Positions 9,074-16,017 of a DNA stretch of 64,000 nucleotides are shown here, one piece after another. Position 1 is the stretch's first letter, and each line of letters begins with the position of its first letter. Position numbers and translations under genes: made by a program. The DNA is from MKSF01 sp037190225 (GTDB lineage Bacteria > Bacteroidota > Bacteroidia > Chitinophagales > Chitinophagaceae). The stretch spans positions 434,001 to 498,000 of the forward strand of contig JBBCJL010000001.1 of NCBI GenBank assembly GCA_037190225.1. Reading direction: 5' to 3'. Under the pieces are notes generated by a model, which had not been told where the DNA came from, ran no database searches, and saw only the letters and a list, made by a program, of their open reading frames with translations.

Positions 9074-9421
9074 ATGGCAACAAACATTCAGAATTATGAG
9101 CTAATGGTCATCTTCACTCCCATCCTGGCTGAAGAAGATTTCAAAGCTGCTCAGAAAAAATTCACTTCAATCATTGAAGAAAACGGCGGTACGTTGGTAC
9201 ACCAGAATCCTTGGGGTTTACGTTCTTTAGCTTACCCTATTGAGAAAAAAACAACAGGCATTTACTATGTAGTGGAGTACACTGCTCCTACTGACCTGAA
9301 TGAGAAACTGGAGATCCAGTTGAATCGTGATGAGAGCGTAATGCGTCACATGGTCACTCACTTAGATAAATTCGCTGTAGCTTACAATGAGCGTAAACGT
9401 AACGCTGTAAAAGAAGCTTAA
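9074..9421 (+). CDS. rpsF: 30S ribosomal protein S6
   Basis: The product is 115 residues when started at the ATG at 9074 (MATNIQNYELMVIFTPIL). An in-frame start 51 bp upstream would add a non-homologous tail within the leader and is rejected. S6 motifs include YELMVIFTP at the N-terminus, WGLRSLAYPIEKKTTGIYYVVEY in the middle (split here across two strands of the fold) and RDESVMRHMVT. It binds 16S rRNA as a heterodimer with S18, encoded 28 bp downstream. The codon usage is notably cleaner than in neighbours, as expected of a highly expressed gene. Confidence 0.98.
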   Translation: MATNIQNYELMVIFTPILAEEDFKAAQKKFTSIIEENGGTLVHQNPWGLRSLAYPIEKKTTGIYYVVEYTAPTDLNEKLEIQLNRDESVMRHMVTHLDKFAVAYNERKRNAVKEA

Positions 9422-9449
9422 TTCATCCATCTCAAAAATTAATTTAATC

Positions 9450-9716
9450 ATGGCAAGAGCTAACGATATAAAATATTTAAGTACTCAGAGAGTAGAAAAA
9501 AGGCAAAAAAAATATTGTCGTTTCAAGAAATTAGGTATCAAATATATTGACTATAAAGATGCTGAATTCCTGAAGAAATTTTTAAATGAGCAAGGTAAAA
9601 TGTTACCGCGCCGTATCACGGGTACATCTTTAAAATACCAGCGTAAATTAGGCCACGCTATTAAAAAAGCGCGTCAAATGGCTATTTTACCTTATGTTAC
9701 TGACCTTTTAAAATAA
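9450..9716 (+). CDS. rpsR: 30S ribosomal protein S18
   Basis: The 88-residue basic protein contains the S18 core KYCRFKKLGIKYIDYKD, then LPRRITGTSLKYQRKLG, and ends AIKKARQMAILPYVTDLLK. It forms the S6:S18 complex on the platform of the small subunit. It is the middle gene of the rpsF-rpsR-rplI operon, 28 bp after rpsF and 9 bp before rplI. Confidence 0.98.
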   Translation: MARANDIKYLSTQRVEKRQKKYCRFKKLGIKYIDYKDAEFLKKFLNEQGKMLPRRITGTSLKYQRKLGHAIKKARQMAILPYVTDLLK

Positions 9717-9725
9717 AATAATTCA

Positions 9726-10172
9726 ATGCAAGTAATATTAATAAAAGACGTAGATAACTTGGGTGCAGCTAACGAACTGGTGAACGTTCGTCCGGGGTAT
9801 GCACGTAACTATTTGATCCCTCAGAAGTTTGCCATAGAAGCAAGCGGGTCTAATAAAAAGATATTGGCGGAGAAGCATAAGGTAGCTGCCAAAAAAGAGG
9901 AGAAATTATTGGCTGATATCGCGAAAGTAGCCCAGGTGCTTTCCGCAGAGCCGGTAAAGATCACGGCAAGGATCGGTGAGAATGGAAAGATCTTCGGTTC
10001 TGTAACTTCCGTACAGATCGGTCGCGCTATCCGTGAGCAAAAAGGCTATGAAATTGACCGCCGCAAGATCAACATCATTGATGAGGTGAGAGAAGCAGGT
10101 ACTTTCAATGCCAACCTTGACTTTGGTGCTGGTAAAAGCGTAGAATTCAAATTTGAGGTTGTAGCAGAATAA
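9726..10172 (+). CDS. rplI: 50S ribosomal protein L9
   Basis: L9 is recognised by its N-terminal domain MQVILIKDVDNLGAANELVNVRPGYARNYLIP (given as family landmark in two parts: MQVILIKDVDNLG and VNVRPGYARNYLIP), the long connecting helix rich in Lys and Ala (KKILAEKHKVAAKKEEKLL) and the C-terminal domain with IGENGKIFGSVTS. At 148 residues it is full length. It is the last gene of the operon and is followed by a strong terminator, after which the horizontally acquired island begins. Confidence 0.98.
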   Translation: MQVILIKDVDNLGAANELVNVRPGYARNYLIPQKFAIEASGSNKKILAEKHKVAAKKEEKLLADIAKVAQVLSAEPVKITARIGENGKIFGSVTSVQIGRAIREQKGYEIDRRKINIIDEVREAGTFNANLDFGAGKSVEFKFEVVAE

Positions 10173-10190
10173 TCATCCCCCGCTTGACCT

Positions 10191-10242
10191 TTAAAATAAA
10201 AAGATAGCTTACCACATCAGGTAAGCTATCTTTTTATTTTAA
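10191..10242. terminator. Perfect 23-bp inverted repeat, rplI operon terminator
   Basis: The arms at 10191-10213 and 10220-10242 are perfectly complementary over 23 bp with a 6-nt loop; the outer parts are A-rich on the left and T-rich on the right, so it can act in both directions. It marks the last base of clearly native chromosome before the A+T-rich island. Confidence 0.9.
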
Positions 10243-10335
10243 AGTTTTCAGGAAAAAGCTGTATTGGTTGAATACTAAGCTTTTATAGAAATTATCAAAG
10301 AAGTCAGGTAACGGTCCTTATTGCTTGCTTTTTAA

Positions 10336-10995
10336 CGTGTTTCCGTTAACCTGTACCTTGACAAACCCGGGAATAAGATTGAATGGGATTTAAAAGATCC
10401 ATTTTCCGGCTATGCGATTTTTGTCAATGAAAAGCTATTGAGCAAAACGATTAAGGACATTTCTTTTGCCGATTATGACCGGCACGAAGCCCTATTTTTA
10501 ACACCGGAAGAAAAAGATACCTTGTACGATTTGTTTTCAAAATCCTATAAGGAATATAAAAAGGACAACTTTTCCAAAGAAGTATTGATTTCCTATACTT
10601 CACTTATTCTTTCTTATACACAGATTTATTACGAACGTCAGTTTGAAGCCCGAAGTAAAATATACAATAAAGTAGTTGCCGATTTTTACCAACAATTAGA
10701 TACGTGTTTAAATAATCCAAATGGAATTTCGGAGCTTCCGTCCGTAACGTATTTCGCGGAAAAAGCCAACCTGTCCACCAATTATTTCGGGGACTTGATT
10801 AAACATTTCACAGGCACTTCGCCCATAGACCATATCCACGAGGGAATTATACAGATAACTAAAAACAAGCTGCGACAAACAAAGCTATCTGTAAGCGAAA
10901 TTGCTTACAGTTTGGGGTTTGATTACCCCACTTACTTCACGAGGTTTTTTCGTCAGAAAACAGGCATATCCCCTAAAGTATTCAGAAACCAGTGA
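10336..10995 (+). pseudogene. 5'-truncated AraC family transcriptional regulator
   Basis: The frame is open from 10336 and already reads as the middle of an AraC-type protein from about 10345 (NLYLDKPGNKIEWDLKDPF, then FSGYAIFVNEKLL), although Bacteroidota homologues have roughly 100 more residues of cupin-like sensor domain before this. A TTG at 10438 could serve as a start for a 185-residue product. The C-terminal DNA-binding domain is intact: two HTH motifs around FAEKANLSTNYFGDLIK and SVSEIAYSLGFDYPTYFTRFFRQKTGISP. The loss of the N-terminus coincides with the shift to A+T-rich DNA 100 bp after the rplI terminator, so this is probably the cut edge of an inserted segment. The stop overlaps the flavodoxin start by 4 bp. 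Confidence 0.8.
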
Positions 10996-11549
10996 TGAAA
11001 TATCTTAGCTTCATTTGCCTGTTTGTATTTCAGACGTTCAACACTAATGCACAGACAATGACGAACAATAAAACGCTTATCATTTATTTTTCCCATTCCA
11101 ACAATACGAAGCAAATAGCGGAAAGGATACAGGAGAAAACAAAGAAAACAAAGGCAGATATTATCCGTATTGAGCCTGAAACGCCTTACCCCTCGGGCTA
11201 TCAGGAAACCATTGACGAAATGTCAAGGCAAAATAAAGGGAAAATCCTGCCACCGTTTAAAAAAGTTGATATAAACATCCAGGAGTATGACATTATTTTC
11301 TTTGGACATCCTGTTTGGGATATGCGGTTACCACCGGTAGTGAGGACATTTTTACGGGATAATGATTTCAGCGGAAAAACGATTATTCCGTTCAATACCC
11401 ACGCAGGTTATGGTACAGGAAAGAGCGTAAACGAAATCAAAGAGTTTGCACCCAAAGCAACCGTAATGGAAGCCCTTTCCATAAAGGACAGCAATGTCAA
11501 AAACGCAAAACCCGAAGTGGAAAAGTGGGCAGAAAAGGTGCTGAATTAA
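10992..11549 (+). CDS. Flavodoxin family protein with signal peptide
   Basis: This 185-residue protein has an N-terminal signal-like segment (MMKYLSFICLFVFQTFNTNAQ), then a flavodoxin fold: the FMN phosphate-binding loop in YFSHSNNTKQIAE, the middle segment DIIFFGHPVWDMRLPPVVRTFL and the NTHAGYGTG loop that contacts the isoalloxazine ring. Such Bacteroidota proteins are often paired with AraC regulators, as here (ATGA overlap), and are presumed electron carriers or quinone/nitro reductases. The signal peptide suggests a periplasmic location. A translation start at the internal MTNNKTLII would give a cytoplasmic form; both are possible. Confidence 0.85.
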   Translation: MMKYLSFICLFVFQTFNTNAQTMTNNKTLIIYFSHSNNTKQIAERIQEKTKKTKADIIRIEPETPYPSGYQETIDEMSRQNKGKILPPFKKVDINIQEYDIIFFGHPVWDMRLPPVVRTFLRDNDFSGKTIIPFNTHAGYGTGKSVNEIKEFAPKATVMEALSIKDSNVKNAKPEVEKWAEKVLN

Positions 11550-11600
11550 AATTTAGTCTATTTGTTTTTTGTAATGATTTTGGGCGTGCCCCTTTGTCCC

Positions 11601-11757
11601 GATTAAAAAAAGCGATGCCACACCTTTTGGAGAGCGGTACGGATTCTCGTTTTATCCAGAAACTATTGGGACATATCAGCAGTAAAACAACTGAAATTTA
11701 CACCAAGTCTGTACCAAGAGTCTGCAAAACATCAAAAGTCCGTTTGACGATTTATAG
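11601..11757 (+). pseudogene. Degenerate 3' end of a tyrosine recombinase (integrase) gene
   Basis: Only the last ~50 codons are recognisable. They encode the box II region of a tyrosine recombinase: HLLESGTDSRFIQKLLGH, then SSKTTEIYT with the catalytic tyrosine. The box II arginine appears replaced (RLKKS where LRHS is expected), a 2-nt loss near 11619 breaks the ATHLL segment, and a further 1-nt loss near 11712 shifts the frame; in the restored frame the classical tail KSLQNIKSPFDDL follows and stops at 11757. Upstream, nothing recombinase-like remains before the flavodoxin stop. It lies 66 bp before the first cassette core and points toward the array, so it may be the relic of the integrase that built it. 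Whether it was an IntI or another Xer-like enzyme cannot be told from this remnant. Confidence 0.75.
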
Positions 11758-11791
11758 TAAAAAAGTACACCAAGCCAACCAATTATAGGAA

Positions 11792-11832
11792 ATATGTGTA
11801 ATTTTATCACACATATAAACGAGTTATATGCC
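11792..11832 (+). other. Left boundary of the cassette array: attI-like region and first core site
   Basis: GTTATATGCC at 11823-11832 is the first right-hand core (crossover expected after the G). It is exactly complementary to GGCATATAAC at 12571-12580, at the 3' end of the same cassette. A small hairpin (ATATGTGT 11792-11799 with ACACATAT 11809-11816) precedes it. The position between the recombinase relic and cassette 1 is where an attI site would be; that identity is an inference. Confidence 0.5.
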
Positions 11833-11837
11833 ACTTT

Positions 11838-12557
11838 ATGACGAGCGAAGAGTACGACATAAAAACTAACATCAAAATCGGGCAACAGATTTTTGAGAAC
11901 TTACCCAACGACATTAGACCAGGTTGGGCAGGACTTGTTTTATCACGTTTTGATCATTATATAAAAGACATTCCGACACCCATTCTTGAACTTTATCTAA
12001 TCATTGACGACAAAGACCGATGGAAAGAAGCACACGAACAATTTACCAAAATCAGAGTATTTGGTCTGGAAAATAAAAATTACAAACCTGAAAAATATTT
12101 GAGACTTGCAGAGCTTGTTGCCAAAGTAACTTACAATGCTTCGGGACAACCCGCACCGTTTGACAGCGACAGCGGACACTATATTGCAAGTTTGGCTCTT
12201 AAAGCGACAGAACATTTTGACGACAATAGACTTGAAGAAGAAGTAGAATCTGCAATTCTGTTATTTAGTCGCAACAAGAAATTCAAGGATAATTTAACAG
12301 CAGCCAAAGACTTTTTACTTTACAAAAAAATTGACGACATACTTTGGTTTGACTGGGACCCAATTGGCATTAACGACCTTGCACCAAGAGACGAATATCA
12401 AGGTTACGTTCCTGAAATTTTCGGACTTGTCAAAGGAAAATCTGACAGACAGGAAATTGCAAATAGATTATACAAACTCGAAACTGAAAATATGGGAATG
12501 AACGGAACAATTGAAAACTGTTTGACCATTGCGGACAAAATACTGAAAGCACAATAA
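11838..12557 (+). CDS. Cassette 1: conserved hypothetical protein
   Basis: I do not recognise a named domain in this 239-residue soluble, acidic protein. The C-terminal 80 residues are the most distinctive: LLYKKIDDILWFDWDPIGIND, then PRDEYQGYVPEIFGL and a helix with IANRLYKLE. This WDPIGI...EYxxYVPEI arrangement is common at the C-terminus of small bacterial proteins found in variable regions. There is no signal peptide or membrane segment. The gene starts 6 bp after the first cassette core and ends 14 bp before the attC-like element, so it fills a single-gene cassette. Confidence 0.75.
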   Translation: MTSEEYDIKTNIKIGQQIFENLPNDIRPGWAGLVLSRFDHYIKDIPTPILELYLIIDDKDRWKEAHEQFTKIRVFGLENKNYKPEKYLRLAELVAKVTYNASGQPAPFDSDSGHYIASLALKATEHFDDNRLEEEVESAILLFSRNKKFKDNLTAAKDFLLYKKIDDILWFDWDPIGINDLAPRDEYQGYVPEIFGLVKGKSDRQEIANRLYKLETENMGMNGTIENCLTIADKILKAQ

Positions 12558-12570
12558 CAGAAAGAAAAGC

Positions 12571-12709
12571 GGCATATAACATAGCATTGGCAATAGGCGG
12601 GCTGAACGGCTTCGTATCATCGGAAGTGCAAAATTCAACCTTTCGTTCTTCGTATCAAGTTCGGTGCTAAAAATCCCGTCCATCGCCAATACGCGGCCCG
12701 TTAGCACCA
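12571..12709 (+). repeat. attC-like element 1
   Basis: Imperfect palindrome of ~138 bp. Outer cores GGCATATAAC (left) and GTTAGCACCA (right, from 12700); second stem ATTGGC (left) with GCCAAT (right), then CGGG with CCCG. The outer core on the left pairs with the core at the start of cassette 1 (11823), the one on the right with the 3' end of cassette 2 (13517). Central ~70 bp belongs to the same subfamily as elements 5, 6 and 7. Confidence 0.82.
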
Positions 12710-12739
12710 ATTGTAGAATGACATACCACGACAACAAAA

Positions 12740-13501
12740 ATGGACATTGTAAATCATAATAAATCAGCTTGGGACAGTTACGTTGACAAGAACGACCGCT
12801 GGACAATTCCTGTATCCGAGCAAGAATTAGAAAACGCTAAAAACGGAAACTGGAATATTATTTTGACACCCACAAAGCAGGTTCCTCACGACTGGTTTCC
12901 TGATTTGAAAGGCTTGAAAATTTTAGGACTTGCTTCGGGTGGCGGACAACAATGCCCGATTTTGGCAACTTTGGGAGCAGACGTTACAGTTTTTGATAAT
13001 TCCGATAAACAGTTACAACAAGACAAAACTTTAAGCGACAAATTTGACCTTGACATAAAAACAGTTTAGGGAGATATGAAAAACCTTTCAGTGTTTGCAG
13101 ACAATTCGTTTGACCTGATTTTTAATCCTTGCTCAATAGTTTTTGTTGACAATGTTTTACCTGTTTGGAAAGAATGTTTCCGAGTTTTGAAACCAAACGG
13201 AATTTTAATGACAGGCTTAATCAATTCAATTTCATTTCAACTTGACGAAGAAAATTTGAAACTAATTTACAAGCAACCATTTTCAGCCCTGCACTCATTA
13301 CCGACAGAAAAATTAGAAGAATTGAAAAATAATAATGAAGCTTTGGTACTTGGGCATAGTTTGACAGACCAAATTAGCGGACAATTAGAAGCTGGTTTTA
13401 ACTTGACAAAATATGTATGAAGACGACTGGGGCGGAGAAAATAAAATGGACGAATTTTTCCCTTCATTTTTGGCGACAAGAGCTGTAAAACCACTACAAT
13501 G
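12740..13501 (+). pseudogene. Cassette 2: decayed class I SAM-dependent methyltransferase
   Basis: This is a diverged copy of the intact methyltransferase at 21251-22027; even the ~40 bp before the start codon are nearly identical. Three lesions are visible against the intact copy: loss of one codon in the SAM-binding glycine motif (LASGGGQQ instead of LACCGGGQQ), a premature TAG at 13067-13069 where the intact copy has a CAA glutamine codon, and one extra A near 13408 that shifts the last ~30 codons out of frame. The remaining sequence aligns to the end, including the terminal FPSFLATRA block in another frame. It therefore cannot make the full enzyme. Confidence 0.9.
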
Positions 13502-13516
13502 ACAGACAAAAACAAC

Positions 13517-13617
13517 TGGTGCTAACAAGGGTTTGGCGTCAGGCGGGCTGACGTTCAATCGTGAAAGTTCCTGCGGACTTTTCCGCCCGAACGCAAAGCC
13601 CCGAAACGTTATGTGAT
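13517..13617 (+). repeat. attC-like element 2
   Basis: The shortest element (~100 bp). Left core TGGTGCTAAC matches by complementarity the start of cassette 2 (GTTAGCACCA at 12700). Right core GTTATGTGAT (13608-13617) matches the 3' end of cassette 3. Inner stems: GGGTTTGGCGT on the left, ACGCAAAGCCC on the right, then the GGCGGG / CCGCCC pair. Same subfamily as element 4. Confidence 0.82.
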
Positions 13618-13702
13618 ATTTTTGAAGTCGCAATTATCATAAAGTTGTCTCTTTTTATACAATTATTCGAAATTGCTATTTTTAGAGCAATTATGTTTTT
13701 TT

Positions 13703-13740
13703 ACCTACACCCATATACGTAGTATATGGGTGTAGGTTTT
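13703..13740 (+). terminator. Hairpin with T-run at the head of cassette 3
   Basis: A perfect 15-bp stem (13703-13717 with 13723-13737) with a 5-nt loop is followed by TTTT. It lies about 85 bp inside cassette 3 and upstream of that cassette's own promoter-like sequence, so it could stop read-through from upstream cassettes. A protein-binding palindrome is the alternative. Confidence 0.55.
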
Positions 13741-13801
13741 AGGGCAAATTGCTATAATTAATACAATTATTGAAAATTGCTTAAAAAGCTACAATTTTTA
13801 C

Positions 13802-13809
13802 TATATTTG
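13802..13809 (+). promoter_or_regulatory. Candidate cassette-borne promoter (-7 element) for the SatD-like gene
   Basis: TATATTTG fits TAnnTTTG and lies 11 bp before the ATG at 13820, with a TTG-containing stretch near 13777 at about the right distance for a -33 element. It would let cassette 3 be expressed independently of its position in the array, with a very short leader. Confidence 0.45.
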
Positions 13810-13819
13810 AAATAAAAAG

Positions 13820-14425
13820 ATGATAGCAGTCTTAACCGGGGATATAATAAATTCTAGAAAAGTAAATTCTGAAGATTGGCTTCCAAAGCTTAAAGATTAT
13901 TTTATAAAACTCACAAATAATGTTGAAAAATGGGAAATATATCGAGGTGATAGTTTTCAACTTCAGGTAAATATTGAAGAAGCTTTAATAACTGCAGTAT
14001 GTATAAAAGCATTAATCAAAACAAATCCTAAAATAGATGTAAGAATATCTATTGGTATTGGAGATGTTTCTTTTAAAGGTAAAAAGGTTATTGAATCATA
14101 TGGAACAGCATTTATAAATTCTGGCGAGGCGTTTGAAAAATTAAAAAACAATACATTAATTATAAAAACACCTTTTAAAGAAATTGATAACTATTTTAAT
14201 CCAATTTTCAAACTGTTAAGTTTTATAATAGATAATTGGAAACCAGTGACATCTGAAACCATATTTTATGCTTTAATGAACAGAGATTTATTACAAAAAG
14301 AAATTGCAGAAAGATTGGGAAAAGATAAAACAACAGTAAACAGAGCTCTTAAAAGAGGAGCCTATGAAGAAATTATTGAAATAATAGATTTATTTAATCA
14401 AAAAATATCAGAATGTATCCACTAA
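13820..14425 (+). CDS. Cassette 3, gene A: SatD family protein
   Basis: The 201-residue product begins MIAVLTGDIINSRKV, the typical opening of the SatD family (named from a Streptococcus operon), with IYRGDSFQLQV and RISIGIGD following; the N-terminal half resembles a nucleotide-cyclase-like fold. The C-terminal part (residues ~155-185) contains a helix-turn-helix: LLQKEIAERLGKDKTTVNRALKR (recognition helix KTTVNRALKR), so it probably binds DNA. Biochemical function is not established. It overlaps the DUF3307 gene by 13 bp; the SatD-DUF3307 pairing recurs in many genomes, which suggests a two-protein unit of regulator plus membrane partner. Very A+T-rich. Confidence 0.82.
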   Translation: MIAVLTGDIINSRKVNSEDWLPKLKDYFIKLTNNVEKWEIYRGDSFQLQVNIEEALITAVCIKALIKTNPKIDVRISIGIGDVSFKGKKVIESYGTAFINSGEAFEKLKNNTLIIKTPFKEIDNYFNPIFKLLSFIIDNWKPVTSETIFYALMNRDLLQKEIAERLGKDKTTVNRALKRGAYEEIIEIIDLFNQKISECIH

Positions 14426-15126
14426 TCATTAAAATACTAATAGCTCATATATTAGGAGATTTTGTATTACAAAGTAACAAAATGGTAGATGATATTAATT
14501 CAAAAAAATTAAAGTCAAAATATCTATATCTCCATACGTTGATACATTTTGCTTTGATAATAATACTTACAGGCTTTAAAAAAGAGTTTATAATTCCTGC
14601 TATATTCTTATCATTAGCCCATTTAATAATCGATATAGTTACTAAAATTTATTTAACAAATAAAATTAGCAGTATACTAAACTTAATTATAGATCAAAGT
14701 TTACATATTATTTCAATATCATTATTTATATATTACTATTACCCATATACAATTGATTATAATATCATATTTAGTCAGAAAAATCAAATACTATTTCTAT
14801 CAATTATTTGCTTAACATTTGTAACATCAATAATTATTAAAAAAATTGTTGAATTATTTAACTATAACATCAATAGTTCAGGCCTTAAAGATGCTGGAAA
14901 ATATATAGGTATGCTAGAAAGGTTGTTTGTATTCTTATTCGTAATAACTAATTTTTGGGAAGGTATAGGCTTTCTATTAGCTGCAAAGTCAATTTTCAGA
15001 TTCGGAGATTTGAAAGATAATAACGACGTTAAATTAACAGAATATATATTAATAGGAACACTGCTAAGTTTTGGACTAGCTATAGTTATAGCAAAAATTT
15101 ACTTAAAATTAATAAACATCACATAA
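14413..15126 (+). CDS. Cassette 3, gene B: DUF3307 family membrane protein
   Basis: This 237-residue integral membrane protein has about six hydrophobic segments. Family signatures are at the N-terminus: LIAHILGDFVLQS, then the conserved HTLIHF and the LAHLIIDIVTK segment, plus IDQSLHIISI. The repeated His/Asp-rich HLxxD-type motifs inside membrane helices suggest metal or lipid chemistry, but no activity is known to me. The start overlaps SatD by 13 bp. The stop codon TAA at 15124-15126 is itself part of the left core of attC-like element 3, so the reading frame runs right to the recombination site. Confidence 0.85.
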   Translation: MYPLIIKILIAHILGDFVLQSNKMVDDINSKKLKSKYLYLHTLIHFALIIILTGFKKEFIIPAIFLSLAHLIIDIVTKIYLTNKISSILNLIIDQSLHIISISLFIYYYYPYTIDYNIIFSQKNQILFLSIICLTFVTSIIIKKIVELFNYNINSSGLKDAGKYIGMLERLFVFLFVITNFWEGIGFLLAAKSIFRFGDLKDNNDVKLTEYILIGTLLSFGLAIVIAKIYLKLINIT

Positions 15127-15314
15127 CATCGTATTGGCGAAATGGCGGTTAAGGGAGAAATTGAAAGTTTTTCCTTTTTTTCGCAACAGCCTTTTATATT
15201 TCCTTTTTTCTTAAATTTAGAAAATAATAAAAGGCTGTTGCTTAGCTTAATGCAAAATTGATAGTTTTCGCTTTCTAATCCGCCACTATCGCCAATACTC
15301 GGATCGTTAGCTGT
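15118..15314 (+). repeat. attC-like element 3, with a long internal stem
   Basis: The longest element (~195 bp). Left core ATCACATAAC is exactly complementary to the start of cassette 3 (13608); right core GTTAGCTGT at 15306. Inner stem TATTGGCGA with TCGCCAATA, then TGGCGG with CCGCCA. The middle carries a perfect 15-bp inverted repeat (15183-15197 with 15227-15241), a feature the other elements lack. Confidence 0.82.
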
Positions 15315-15328
15315 AATTAAGAAAAAGT

Positions 15329-15856
15329 ATGGGTTGGTTTGATACAACACTTGTGATACTTAAAGAAAGACAGGTTCCGAAATACTTCTTGTTAGACTTA
15401 CATAAGAAGTTCTATGAGATGAATCTCGCTTTAGAAATTGAAGATAATGAATTGATTGTCTACAATGACACCCAAAATGGACTAGAGAGTGAGCCATTTT
15501 ATTTAAATAATTTAATGACCTTGGAACAAGTATTAAATCACTTGTGTAATTGGCCCGGTTTGGGGTTGCTGAGTTATAGGCATTCAAATTTTCGTCTTCC
15601 AGTAACGATTAACTTTCATACTTGGGATGACAATTTACTTGATGGATTTACGATTGAATTTGATGGGAGTGAAGTTGCTTTAAACGAAAAATTAAAAAAG
15701 GAACTAATATCCGACATTACTACATTAGTAGACTTCAAATATGTTGTTGGTGATATTTCTAATGTATCAAGTACCTACATAAATTTACAGCAAAGCCTTC
15801 CGGAAATTTTAGAATATGTAGAAAAATGGAAGTTTGAAATAGACATAAGGAATTAA
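15329..15856 (+). CDS. Cassette 4: hypothetical protein
   Basis: The 175-residue acidic, soluble protein is not one I can assign. It begins MGWFDTTLVILKER and has a central aromatic segment (HLCNWPGLGLLSYRH, then INFHTWDDNLLDGFTIEF). The small size, acidity and cassette context resemble immunity-type proteins, but that is only a resemblance. There is no signal peptide. It starts 14 bp after the core of element 3, has an ATG start and fills its cassette. Confidence 0.7.
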   Translation: MGWFDTTLVILKERQVPKYFLLDLHKKFYEMNLALEIEDNELIVYNDTQNGLESEPFYLNNLMTLEQVLNHLCNWPGLGLLSYRHSNFRLPVTINFHTWDDNLLDGFTIEFDGSEVALNEKLKKELISDITTLVDFKYVVGDISNVSSTYINLQQSLPEILEYVEKWKFEIDIRN

Positions 15857-15858
15857 CT

Positions 15859-15994
15859 ACCGCTAACACGGGTTTTGCGTCAGGCGGGCTGACGTGCAAA
15901 CTTGGAACTTTGTGCTTCTATTCAATTTCAGTGCAAGTTGACAGTTTTGTGCTCCGAATCCCGCCCGAACGCAAAGCCCGAAACCGTTATGCGC
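15859..15994 (+). repeat. attC-like element 4
   Basis: About 136 bp. Left core ACCGCTAAC differs by one base from the exact complement of the cassette 4 start (GTTAGCTGT). Right core GTTATGCGC at 15986-15994 matches the 3' end of cassette 5 exactly. Inner stems GGGTTTTGCGT with ACGCAAAGCCC and GGCGGG with CCCGCC. Same subfamily as element 2. Confidence 0.82.
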
Positions 15995-16017
15995 AAGCCA
16001 AATGACAGACCAGTGAT

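Noticed and set aside
11525..11788. 87-codon frame as a functional gene
   Set aside because: It starts inside the flavodoxin gene, contains only the broken recombinase tail and changes frame before the natural C-terminus; annotated as a pseudogene fragment.
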